The notes under the pieces: generated by a model | The model's database searches: none | What the model was told of the DNA's origin: nothing | Seen by the model: the letters and a program-made list of their open reading frames with translations, nothing else | Shown: positions 50,738-58,770 of the stretch, one piece after another | Position numbering within the stretch: the first letter of the stretch is position 1 | Layout: each line of letters opens with the position of its first letter | Translations under genes and position numbers: made by a program | NCBI GenBank assembly: GCA_021414305.1 | Contig: JAIOOS010000008.1 | Coordinates: forward strand, 33,873 to 97,872 | Source of the DNA: Burkholderiales bacterium | GTDB lineage: Bacteria; Pseudomonadota; Gammaproteobacteria; Burkholderiales; Burkholderiaceae_C | DNA length: 64,000 bases | Direction: 5' to 3'

Positions 50738-52003
50738 TTACTTCTTCTCGGGCTCGTCCTTCTTGCCCTTGTTCTCGGGGATGAATGGGCTCCACGGCTG
50801 CGCCTTGACCGGGCCCGGCGTCTTCCAGACGACGTTGAACTGGCCGTCGCTCTTGATCTCGCCGATGAACACCGGCTTGTGCAGGTGGTGGTTCTTCGGG
50901 TCCATCGTCGAGGTGAAGCCGCCCGGCGCCTTGTAGGTCTGGCCGGCCATCGCCGCGATCACCTTGTCGGTGTCGGTCGACTTGGCCTTCTCGACCGCCT
51001 GCTTCCACATGTGGATGCCGATGTACGTGGCCTCCATCGGGTCGTTGGTCAGCGGCTTGTCCTTGTGGCCGGCGATGCCCTTGGCCTTCGCGTAGTCGCT
51101 CCACTCCTTGATGAAGGCCGTGTTGGTCGGGTTCTTGATCGACTGGAAGTAGTTCCAGGCGGCCAGGTGGCCCACCAGCGGCTTGGTGTCGACGCCGCGC
51201 AGCTCTTCCTCGCCCACCGAGAACGCGACGACGGGAACGTCGGTCGCCTTCAGGCCCTGGTTGCCGAGCTCCTTGTAGAACGGCACGTTCGAGTCGCCGT
51301 TGATGGTGGAGACGACCGCCGTCTTCTTGCCTTCGCCGGCGAACTTCTTGATCTTGCCGATGATGGTCTGGTAGTCGGAGTGGCCGAACGGCGTGTACTC
51401 CTCCATGATGTCGGCGTCGGCGATGCCCTTGGAGTGCAGGAACGAGCGCAGGATCTTGTTGGTCGTGCGCGGATAGACGTAGTCGGTGCCGAGCAGCACG
51501 AAGCGCTTGGCCGAGCCGCCGTCCTTGCTCATCAGGTACTCGACCGCGGGAATGGCCTGCTGGTTCGGCGCCGCGCCCGTGTAGAACACGTTCTTGCTCA
51601 GCTCCTCGCCCTCGTACTGCACGGGGTAGAACAGGAGGCCGTTGTTCTCCTCGAACACCGGCAGCACCGACTTGCGGGACACGCTGGTCCAGCAGCCGAA
51701 CACGACCGCGACCTTGTCCTGGGTCAGCAGCTGCTTGGCCTTCTCGGCGAACAGCGGCCAGTTCGAGGCCGGATCGACGACCACGACCTCGAGCTTCTTG
51801 CCGAGCACGCCGCCCTTCGCGTTGATCTCGTCGACCGTCATCATCACGGTGTCCTTGAGCACCGTTTCGGAGATCGCCATCGTTCCGGAGAGCGAGTGCA
51901 GCACACCGACCTTGATCGTGTCGGCGCCGAAGGCGGGCAGGCTGACGATGCCGGAAGCAGCCAGGGCTGCGACAGCGGCTTTGAGCGCGAAGCGACGTTT
52001 CAT
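50738..52003 (-). CDS. urtA: Urea ABC transporter substrate-binding protein UrtA
   Basis: A 421-residue receptor has a signal peptide (KAAVAALAASGIVSLPAFGAD) and the UrtA-specific core: IKVGVLHSLSGTMAISETVLKD (split), FGCWTSVSRKSVLPVFEENNGLLFYPVQYEGEE and NPMEAT-type segment TNDPMEATYIGIHMW. The C-terminus is Lys-rich (NKGKKDEPEKK). It heads urtABCDE; a sigma-54-type promoter matches upstream (52073-52088). The operon is a nitrogen-scavenging system and would recover the urea released by AllA. Confidence 0.94.
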   Translation of the reverse strand: MKRRFALKAAVAALAASGIVSLPAFGADTIKVGVLHSLSGTMAISETVLKDTVMMTVDEINAKGGVLGKKLEVVVVDPASNWPLFAEKAKQLLTQDKVAVVFGCWTSVSRKSVLPVFEENNGLLFYPVQYEGEELSKNVFYTGAAPNQQAIPAVEYLMSKDGGSAKRFVLLGTDYVYPRTTNKILRSFLHSKGIADADIMEEYTPFGHSDYQTIIGKIKKFAGEGKKTAVVSTINGDSNVPFYKELGNQGLKATDVPVVAFSVGEEELRGVDTKPLVGHLAAWNYFQSIKNPTNTAFIKEWSDYAKAKGIAGHKDKPLTNDPMEATYIGIHMWKQAVEKAKSTDTDKVIAAMAGQTYKAPGGFTSTMDPKNHHLHKPVFIGEIKSDGQFNVVWKTPGPVKAQPWSPFIPENKGKKDEPEKK

Positions 52004-52072
52004 GTAGGCATCTCCCGAGGGGTTTTCGAATAGGAAAAGGGCAGACGACGATTCGTCAGCGGGAGGGCAGTC

Positions 52073-52088
52073 AGCAAGGCCTATGCCA
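52073..52088 (-). promoter_or_regulatory. Candidate sigma-54 (-24/-12) promoter of urtABCDE
   Basis: On the minus strand the sequence reads TGGCAT-N5-TTGCT (TGGCAT at 52088-52083, TTGCT at 52077-52073). The sigma-54 consensus is TGGCAC-N5-TTGCW, so it matches at all positions but one, with the exact spacing. Initiation would fall near 52063, giving a leader of about 60 bases before the urtA ATG. Nitrogen-regulated urea uptake operons commonly use sigma-54/NtrC. Confidence 0.62.
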
Positions 52089-52173
52089 CCGACAAGAACG
52101 CCCTGCCGAAGACGAGCCGGCCGACGCGCGACTGCCCTCGCCTTCGGCCGCGGCAAGCGGAGGCGCGGCCGTC

Positions 52174-52203
52174 GCACCAAGTACGAGCGGACAGCCGCAC
52201 CAA
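52174..52203. promoter_or_regulatory. Possible NtrC half-sites upstream of urtA
   Basis: Two copies of CGCACCAA start at 52173 and 52196, 23 bases apart, about two helix turns. NtrC sites are palindromes with GCACCA/TGGTGC arms; these are direct, single arms, so the match is partial. Their location, roughly 85-120 bases upstream of the sigma-54 candidate, suits an enhancer. Confidence 0.25.
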
Positions 52204-52283
52204 CTTGGCCGCCCCCGCGTTCGCGGGCGGGCGTGCACTCATGCACGCAAGACGGGCGCTCGCTTCACGTAGAGTGGTGCCTC

Positions 52284-53666
52284 ATGAAGCGCGATCTCGC
52301 CGACCCCCGGTCGCTCACCTGGCCTGCCGAGCAGGTCGAGCTGGCGCTGGCCGGCGTCGAGGCCGGCGCCGCCTTTCGCGGCTCGCCGCGGCACCGCGCG
52401 CTGTTGCGCCACGTGGTCGAGCGCATGCTGGCCGGCGACCTCGCCTCGCTCAAGGAAACGATGATCGCGGTCGAGGTGTTCGGCCGGCCGGTCGCGAGCT
52501 TCGACCCGAAGTTCGACACCATCGTCCGGGTCGAGGCGCGGCGCCTGCGCGCCCGGCTCGCCGAGCACTATCGCGGCGAGGGCCGCGCCAGCCGCCTCAG
52601 GATCGAGCTGCCGGTGGGCAGCTACGTGCCGCAGATCGCGCTGCGCGAAGCCGAGGCGGTGCCCGACGAGTCGACCCGGCGCGCGCTCGACCTGATCGAG
52701 CGCGGCGAGCACTTCCTCCGCCAGGCCCTCTCCAAGCGCACGCTCGAGACCGCGCTCGCCCGCTTCGACGAGGCGATCCGGGTCGCGCCCGAGACGGCGG
52801 CGGCCTACGTGGGCCTGGGCCGCGCCTGGCTCAACCTCGCCACCGGCTGGCATCACGAGCCGGCGATCGCCGCCGAGCATGCCGCCGAGGCCCTGCGCCG
52901 CGCGCTCGAGCTCGACCCCGGCAACGCGGTCGCCCATGCCCTGCTCGGCGCGATCCAGAACCAGTTCGAGCGCGACTGGCGCGCCGCGGAGCGCAGCTTC
53001 AAGCGCGCGCTCGCGCTCGCGCCGCAGCTCGCGTTCGTGCACTCGGCCTACGGTTCGCACCTGTTCATGCGCGGCGAGATCGATCGCGCCGAAAGCGAGC
53101 TGGCGCTGGCCCGCCGGCTCGACCCGCAGTACGTGAACTCGCGCGCCCACATGGTGAACCTGTTCATCTCGCAGGGCCGGCTCGACGACGCGCGGGCCGA
53201 GGTCGAGGCGATGCGCGACATCGCGCCCGGCAGCACCTCGGCGAACGGCCTCTCGGCGGTGATCTCGCTCGCCACCGGCGATCCGGAAGCCGCGGTCGCG
53301 CTCTATGCGCAGCTCTGCGAGCTCACGCCCGATTCGCCCGGCTGCCTGGCCTGCCTCGCCGGGGCCCACGCCGCCGCCGGCCGGCTCGATGTCGCCGACC
53401 GGATGCTCGCCGAGCTGCACCGGCGCTTCGCCCGGCAGATCGTCTCGCCCTACGTGCTCGCGGTGGTCGAGGCGCGGGCCGGCCGTGCCGACGCCGCCTT
53501 CGCCCTGCTCGAGCGCGCCGACGACGAGCGCGATCCGAGCGCCCTGCTGATTCCGCACGACGTCAGCTTCGACAACCTGCACGCCGATCCGCGCTGGCCG
53601 GCGCTGGCCGCCAAGGTGCGCGGCGAAACGGCGCGTCGCCGCGCCCCCGCCGAAGCGAAGGCATGA
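52284..53666 (+). CDS. TPR protein with N-terminal winged-helix-like domain
   Basis: The 460-residue cytoplasmic protein has two parts. Residues about 25-125 have the pattern FRGSPRHRALLRHVVERMLAG, LKETMIAVEVFGRP, FDPKFDTIVRVEARRLRARL and RIELPVGSYVP, an N-terminal domain common in TPR/adenylate-cyclase-type proteins of acidobacteria and proteobacteria and possibly DNA-binding. Residues 130-450 are TPR repeats (YVGLGRAWLNLATG, HALLGAIQNQFERDWRAAERSFKRAL). It overlaps the protease gene start (ATGA), so the two are coupled. Confidence 0.82.
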   Translation: MKRDLADPRSLTWPAEQVELALAGVEAGAAFRGSPRHRALLRHVVERMLAGDLASLKETMIAVEVFGRPVASFDPKFDTIVRVEARRLRARLAEHYRGEGRASRLRIELPVGSYVPQIALREAEAVPDESTRRALDLIERGEHFLRQALSKRTLETALARFDEAIRVAPETAAAYVGLGRAWLNLATGWHHEPAIAAEHAAEALRRALELDPGNAVAHALLGAIQNQFERDWRAAERSFKRALALAPQLAFVHSAYGSHLFMRGEIDRAESELALARRLDPQYVNSRAHMVNLFISQGRLDDARAEVEAMRDIAPGSTSANGLSAVISLATGDPEAAVALYAQLCELTPDSPGCLACLAGAHAAAGRLDVADRMLAELHRRFARQIVSPYVLAVVEARAGRADAAFALLERADDERDPSALLIPHDVSFDNLHADPRWPALAAKVRGETARRRAPAEAKA

Positions 53667-54133
53667 CCGCGGAGTCGCCGCGGCCGGCGGCCGCGGCGCA
53701 CGGGTTCTGGTGGGCGTGCGCGATCGCCGCGCCGCCGATCGCCTTCGCCGTGGCGGCCGCAGGCTTTCCAATGGCGACCGCCGATCCGCTGCGCGACCTC
53801 GGCGCGATCGCCCTCTGGTCGGTGGCCGAGGAGATCGTGTTCCGCGGCGCGCTCCAGCCAGCCCTCGCCGGCCTGTTCGAGCGCCGCCTCGGGTGGCGCT
53901 GGAACCGCGCCGTGTTCACGCCCGCCAACCTCCTCACCAGCGCGTTGTTCGCCGCCTTCCACCTCTGGCGCCACCCTGTCGCCGTGGCGATCGGCGTGTT
54001 CCCGGTGTCGCTTGTCTACGGCAGGGCGCGCGAGCTGAGCGGCCGGTGGTGGCCGGCCGCCCTGCTGCACGTCTGGTTCAACGTCCTTCTCTACGCGGCC
54101 TCGGGGCCCTGGCTGCTCTCCGCCGGCCGATGA
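53663..54133 (+). CDS. CPBP glutamic-type intramembrane protease (JDVT-CTERM sorting type)
   Basis: A 156-residue membrane protein has the CPBP (Abi/CAAX-protease-like) motifs: EEIVFRG with Glu56-Glu57 and Arg61, FAAFH with His100, and HVWFN with His136 and Asn140, set in about four helices. It is much shorter than housekeeping CAAX proteases (over 200), matching the compact sorting proteases paired with C-terminal tail signals. Directly downstream, facing it, lies a giant protein with just such a tail; their 3' ends overlap by 56 bases. The predicted role is cleaving that tail. Confidence 0.8.
   Translation: MTAESPRPAAAAHGFWWACAIAAPPIAFAVAAAGFPMATADPLRDLGAIALWSVAEEIVFRGALQPALAGLFERRLGWRWNRAVFTPANLLTSALFAAFHLWRHPVAVAIGVFPVSLVYGRARELSGRWWPAALLHVWFNVLLYAASGPWLLSAGR
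54078..54133. other. 56-base convergent overlap of protease and substrate genes
   Basis: The last 56 bases of the protease gene (+) are also the last 56 of the SBBP protein gene (-), read in antisense. They encode the final helix and tail of the protease (AASGPWLLSAGR) and the Arg-rich end of the substrate tail (FIGRRRAARAPRPRREG). A change here affects both proteins, and transcripts would be complementary at their 3' ends. Confidence 0.85.
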
Positions 54134-57100
54134 AGACCGCGGCCGCGGCGAGCAGCACGAGCAGCGGCAGGGTCGCGTCGCGCTGGCCGTCGCCGCCGAT
54201 CGTGCAGCCGCCACCGCCGCTGCCGCTGTCGGCATCGGGTGCGGCGAAGGTGCCGTTGACCGCGATCGTCGCCTCGGCCGCGGCCTTGGCGGGCTCGCTG
54301 TTGCCGGCGCCATCGCTCGATCGGGCGTAGAACGCGTACGAGTGGCCCGAGGTGCCCGTGTAGACGGCGGTCGTCGCCTTCACCGCGGTCTGCCATTGCA
54401 CGTACGGTCCGCCGTTGTCGGAGACGTAGACGTTGTACGCGCCGACGCCCGAGCCGGTGTCGCTGCCCGACCAGACGACGTCGAAGTCCATCGTGCCGAC
54501 CCGGCCCGCGAGCGACTGCACATGGCTGGTCGGCAACGAGGTGTCGACGGTGTTGACCCAGGTCGGCGTCAGGATCGCGGCGTTGGCGTCGAACACGATG
54601 GACGCCCGGTTCGAGTACACCGTGCCGTTCGCCGCGCCGGCCTTCTGCCGGACGCTGAAGTTCACCGCGCCCTGGCCCTTCATGCCATCGGTGTCGGGCG
54701 GCAGGAAGCCGAGCGTCGGGTCGCTCGGCGGCAGGTGCGTGAGCGGGTCGAGGGTGGTGAAGGTCCACTTCACCAGGCCGGTGACGACGTCGACGCTGCC
54801 CTGGATGCGCACCGCGAGGTCGGTGCCCACCGGCACGGTGACCGCGTACGACTTCAGGCCCGCGGGCACCGGCACGACCGTGCTGCCGAACGAGAACGCG
54901 CCGAGCTCGAAGGTCGAGAGGTCGACCTTCGCCGGATCGAGCTGGTCGGTGATGACGACGTTTGCCGCCGGCAGCGACGCGGTCGCGACGTTCTCGAACT
55001 GGACCTGGTAGCTGAGCGTCGCGTCGGCGCGGATGAAGTGGCTCGCCGAGCCGTCGCCGCGCGGGCCGATCTTGTCGTTCGGGTCGATCGCGCCGCCCGA
55101 GCCGCCGCCACCGCTGCCGCCGGGCGGCAGGGGCGGGGGCGGAGGCGGGATGGGCGTGGGTGGGACGTTGCAGATGTCGGCAAGCGGCTTGACGCGCATC
55201 GTGGTCGCCACTTGCGGGCGCGGCGTGTTCGGATCGATCGCCTGCGCAGCGCCAGCCGCGCCGCCCACGCCGCCGATGGTGCCCGTCATGTAGCCGAAGT
55301 TGTACATGACGTTGCCGATGGGATCGGTCTTGATCGGCGGCGGGCTGTAGTGATTGCCCCAGGGCGCTTCCTTCAGGTCGGCCGCGCCGTCGGCGACGCC
55401 GCGATCGTGCTCCTCCTGGGCATGGTTCGGAGCCTTGCAGGGGTCGTTGCCGCCCTGCGCCTGCACCCGGCCGTTCGACGCGCGCGTGTAGGCGCCCCCG
55501 GTCGTCACAGCGCCTTGCGCGAGCGGCCGCTGGCCGGCCATCGCGTAGGTCAGGTAGGTACCCACGCAGTTGCTGAAGTACGGATGCGCGGGATCGGGCA
55601 CGCAGTCCGGGGCGTACGCCACCGAGCCGTCGCCGACGCTCTCGTCGGAGAGCTTCGCGCGGGTGGCGAACCAGGGCGCCTGCAGCGTCGCGTTGATCGG
55701 GATCGCCGCCATGTCGGTCGGCGCGGTGATGACGAGCGGGATCGACAGCGTCTCGCCTGCCGCCACGCGCGGGATCAGCATGTGCAGGTAGGTCTTGCCC
55801 CCGCTGCTCTGCGCGGCGAGGTCGGTGACCGCGATGCTCCGGCCCGCGAACGCGGGCGTGAGGCCGTCGGGCATGTCGAGCCAGAGCGGCAGCGCGAACG
55901 CATCCTGGCCGCCCGTGTTGCTGACCACGATCTGGTAGGTCGCGGGCACGCCGGTACGGATCTTGGCGCGGCCGATCACCTGCGTCGTCAGCGAAGGCGG
56001 GCTGCCGGCGCCGATGCTGAAGGCGTCGTTCTTGCGCAGCACCGTGCCGTCGGGATTGGTGATGACGAGGGCGTAGCTGCCCATCGCCTTGCCGTCGAGG
56101 GCGAAGGTGAGCGTCGCGCCGCCGCCGTTGGCGTCGAGCACGAAGTAGGCTGCGGCGATGCTGCTGTTGTCGGCCGCGACCAGCGCGGCGGTGGCGCCGG
56201 TCTGGATGCCGACGCCGCCGACATGCAGGGTCGCGTCGCCGGTGTTGCCCGCGGTCGGCGGACGCACCGAGCCGATGGTGCCCGAGCCGAGCAGGGTGAA
56301 CACCCAGTCGGCGCCGTCATAGGCGTTCGGCGTCAGGGCGGGCTGCACGGCGTTCGCCGTCGTCGGGTAGTTGAACGAGGCGCTGGTGCCGGCGATGTAG
56401 GCGTTGCCGCTCGGATCGAACGCCAGGCCGGCGATGCCGTCGTCGCCGCTGCCACCGAGGAAGGTCGAGTACTGGACCGCGGCGGTGGCGGGATCGAGCT
56501 TCGTCAGGCTGACGTCGAAGGTGCCGCCGCCGTGCGTCTTCTGCAGCGCGTCGGCGGTGACGGGGAAGTTGCTGCCGCCGGAGCTGGTGGCATACATCCA
56601 GAGCGCCCCGGTGGCGTCGCTGAGGAGGCCGGAGAGATAGGTGCGGCCGGCGTTGCCGCCCAGGTAGGTGCTCCAGAGGATGGCGCTGCCGTCGGCCTTG
56701 ATCTTGGTGACGAAGCCGGTGTAGCCGTCGAAGCCCGAGTTGGCGGGCGAGGTGGGCTGCGGCACGCCGGCGGTCGTCGGGTAGAGCAGCGACGAGGTGC
56801 TGCCGCCGACGTAGACATTGCCCGCGGTGTCGAAGGCGATGCCGTGGCCGTATTCGGCGCAGGTCGCCTGCCCGCCGTTGTTGCCGGTGAGGTAGCTCGC
56901 GTAGGCCAGCGACTTCAGGTCGGTGCTGAGGTGCACCACGTACGCGAACGAGTTGAGCGGCACCTGGTTCGGGCTGCAGCCCGGGGTCATCGCCGGCGGC
57001 GAGGCGACGACCGGATTCGCCGAGACCGGCAGGTTGGTGGTGTAGGCCTGGCCGGTGGCCCAGGGCGATCCGGCCGCGTCGACCGCCATCGTGTACAGGA

Positions 57101-58619
57101 ACACGCCGCTGCCCAGGAAATTGGTCTGCGGCGCGTCGGTGCCCCAGTAGGTGGCGGCGACGAGCTGCGCGGCGCCGGTCGCTGCCGTGTCGAAGCGGGC
57201 GAAGAAGACGGCGTTGCCCGCGGCGAGCGTCGTCTTGTAGGCACCCACCGTCGTCGGCAGGCCGGGACCGGCGGTGCCGCCGATGAGGAGCGTGCCGCCG
57301 GGCTCGACGAAGACGTTGGCGGCTCCGGAGCCGCCGGTGCCGCTGTAGTACGTCGAGTACGCCAGCGCCGAGCCGTCGGACGAAAGGGTCGCGAGGTAGG
57401 TGCTGCGCCCGCCGATCTTCGTCGCCTGATAGGCGTTGGCGGTCACCGGAAAGTCCGGCGAGTCGGTGTAGCCGGTGATCGACGCCCGGCCGTTGCCGTC
57501 GACCGCGATGCCGATGCCGTAGTCGTTGACCGTGCCGCCGATGAAGGTCGAGTAGATCAAGGTGCCCGAGGCGTCGAACTTGGTGACGACGACGTTCCTC
57601 ACGTACCGGCCGATCGCCTTGCGCGTGTTCTGGTAGGCGTTGCCCGAGACCGGGAAGTCCTCCGAGCCCGAGTTGCCGACGACGTAGGCGTTGTTCTGCG
57701 CGTCGAGGACGACGCCGCCGACCTGGTCGTCGTGCACTCCGCCAAGGTAGGTGGAATAGAGCAGCTTGAAGGTCGGGTCGATGACCAGCGGCAGGGTCCG
57801 GTCGTACTCCGGGAGGCGAAAGCCCACCTCGTTCGCGGCGAGCAGCACGTAGTCGCCGGCGAGCGTCTTCTTCTTTCCGTCGACGTGCTGGTAAAGCACG
57901 GGGCGATGCATCCGCAGCTTCCCTTCGGCGCCGTCGAGGAGCAGGTCGCCGGCTGCGTCGATCTTCGGCTTCGCCTCGGCCGAGACGGCGATGCGGATGC
58001 GCGACGGGTCGGCGCCGGGATGGACGACGAGGTCGTACTCGAAGACGCTGTCGCGGCCGTAGTACACGAGGTCGATGCCCGGGTAGAGGTCGGCCTGGCG
58101 GAGCTGGCGCCAGCTCGGCACGTCGCGCAGCCATTGGCCCCTGTCGCTGCCGAGCAGATAGTTCGTGCTGCCGGCGGCGCGCTCGCGCGGATCGATGGGC
58201 CGCGAAGTTGCTGCGCCGACGAAGCGCAGTCGCGCCGAAGCGGCGGCGGAAGGCGTGCCGTCGGCGCCTCGGCGTGCCGGGCGGCTGACGCGCACGCCGT
58301 CGTCGAAGACTTCGGCGGCGAAGTCGGCGCCGCGGGCGACGAAGCGGGCCTCGGGCACGGCCTGGCCGAGGTTGGTCTCGAAGCGCAGCGACGGGGCCGT
58401 GATGCTGCGCAGCGCGGCCGGGGCGAGCGGCTGCAGCGCACCGGGCGCCATCGCTTGCGGCCTCGCCGGCGCCGGCGCGGTCGGGGTCCCGCGCCCGGGC
58501 CACAGGGCGGCGGCCGCGGCCGCGATGACGATGCCGAGGGCCAGCGGCACGCCGGCGCGTCCGATCCTCCACCTTCCGATGCCGTTGAAGCTGCCGTGAC
58601 GCGTGCTGCTGTCTGTCAT
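54078..58619 (-). CDS. Giant SBBP-repeat surface protein with Cys-containing C-terminal sorting tail
   Basis: The 1513-residue exported protein has an N-terminal hydrophobic segment (about 22-42) and a domain opening RFETNLGQAVPEARFVARG. Six SBBP beta-propeller repeats follow (NAYVVGNSGSEDFPVSGNAY; ITGYTDSPDFPVTANAYQ; YVGGSTSSLLYPTTAGVPQ; YIAGTSASFNYPTTANAVQ and others), then DUF11/adhesin-like beta domains and a Pro/Gly linker. The C-terminus is SGSGGGGCTIGG (Cys1472, bases 54204-54206), a hydrophobic helix, and an Arg-rich end. This tail fits the JDVT-CTERM class, a cleavage and anchoring signal. Probably displayed at the cell surface. Confidence 0.83.
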   Translation of the reverse strand: MTDSSTRHGSFNGIGRWRIGRAGVPLALGIVIAAAAAALWPGRGTPTAPAPARPQAMAPGALQPLAPAALRSITAPSLRFETNLGQAVPEARFVARGADFAAEVFDDGVRVSRPARRGADGTPSAAASARLRFVGAATSRPIDPRERAAGSTNYLLGSDRGQWLRDVPSWRQLRQADLYPGIDLVYYGRDSVFEYDLVVHPGADPSRIRIAVSAEAKPKIDAAGDLLLDGAEGKLRMHRPVLYQHVDGKKKTLAGDYVLLAANEVGFRLPEYDRTLPLVIDPTFKLLYSTYLGGVHDDQVGGVVLDAQNNAYVVGNSGSEDFPVSGNAYQNTRKAIGRYVRNVVVTKFDASGTLIYSTFIGGTVNDYGIGIAVDGNGRASITGYTDSPDFPVTANAYQATKIGGRSTYLATLSSDGSALAYSTYYSGTGGSGAANVFVEPGGTLLIGGTAGPGLPTTVGAYKTTLAAGNAVFFARFDTAATGAAQLVAATYWGTDAPQTNFLGSGVFLYTMAVDAAGSPWATGQAYTTNLPVSANPVVASPPAMTPGCSPNQVPLNSFAYVVHLSTDLKSLAYASYLTGNNGGQATCAEYGHGIAFDTAGNVYVGGSTSSLLYPTTAGVPQPTSPANSGFDGYTGFVTKIKADGSAILWSTYLGGNAGRTYLSGLLSDATGALWMYATSSGGSNFPVTADALQKTHGGGTFDVSLTKLDPATAAVQYSTFLGGSGDDGIAGLAFDPSGNAYIAGTSASFNYPTTANAVQPALTPNAYDGADWVFTLLGSGTIGSVRPPTAGNTGDATLHVGGVGIQTGATAALVAADNSSIAAAYFVLDANGGGATLTFALDGKAMGSYALVITNPDGTVLRKNDAFSIGAGSPPSLTTQVIGRAKIRTGVPATYQIVVSNTGGQDAFALPLWLDMPDGLTPAFAGRSIAVTDLAAQSSGGKTYLHMLIPRVAAGETLSIPLVITAPTDMAAIPINATLQAPWFATRAKLSDESVGDGSVAYAPDCVPDPAHPYFSNCVGTYLTYAMAGQRPLAQGAVTTGGAYTRASNGRVQAQGGNDPCKAPNHAQEEHDRGVADGAADLKEAPWGNHYSPPPIKTDPIGNVMYNFGYMTGTIGGVGGAAGAAQAIDPNTPRPQVATTMRVKPLADICNVPPTPIPPPPPPLPPGGSGGGGSGGAIDPNDKIGPRGDGSASHFIRADATLSYQVQFENVATASLPAANVVITDQLDPAKVDLSTFELGAFSFGSTVVPVPAGLKSYAVTVPVGTDLAVRIQGSVDVVTGLVKWTFTTLDPLTHLPPSDPTLGFLPPDTDGMKGQGAVNFSVRQKAGAANGTVYSNRASIVFDANAAILTPTWVNTVDTSLPTSHVQSLAGRVGTMDFDVVWSGSDTGSGVGAYNVYVSDNGGPYVQWQTAVKATTAVYTGTSGHSYAFYARSSDGAGNSEPAKAAAEATIAVNGTFAAPDADSGSGGGGCTIGGDGQRDATLPLLVLLAAAAVFIGRRRAARAPRPRREGR

Positions 58620-58770
58620 TTCGCTCTCGCTCGAAACCCAGGAACGAGGAGGAGCCTAGGCAAGGCGGCGGCGAAAAGCACGCGTTCGGAGGTGACGGCG
58701 AGGTGACATCGCCGGCTTGCAACGTGACCGTTGAAGCTCCTGGCGGCTCGGCCGCCGAGCCGCGGGGTCG

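Noticed and set aside
55033..55293. Pro/Gly-rich plus-strand ORF at the linker of the SBBP protein
   Set aside because: Shadow of the GC-rich Pro/Gly linker codons; no ribosome site and no independent evidence.
54342..58706. 1454-codon open frame on the plus strand opposite the SBBP protein gene
   Set aside because: Composition-driven shadow; Arg/Gly/Asp/Val-rich with no motif, while the opposite strand has clear repeats, leader and tail.
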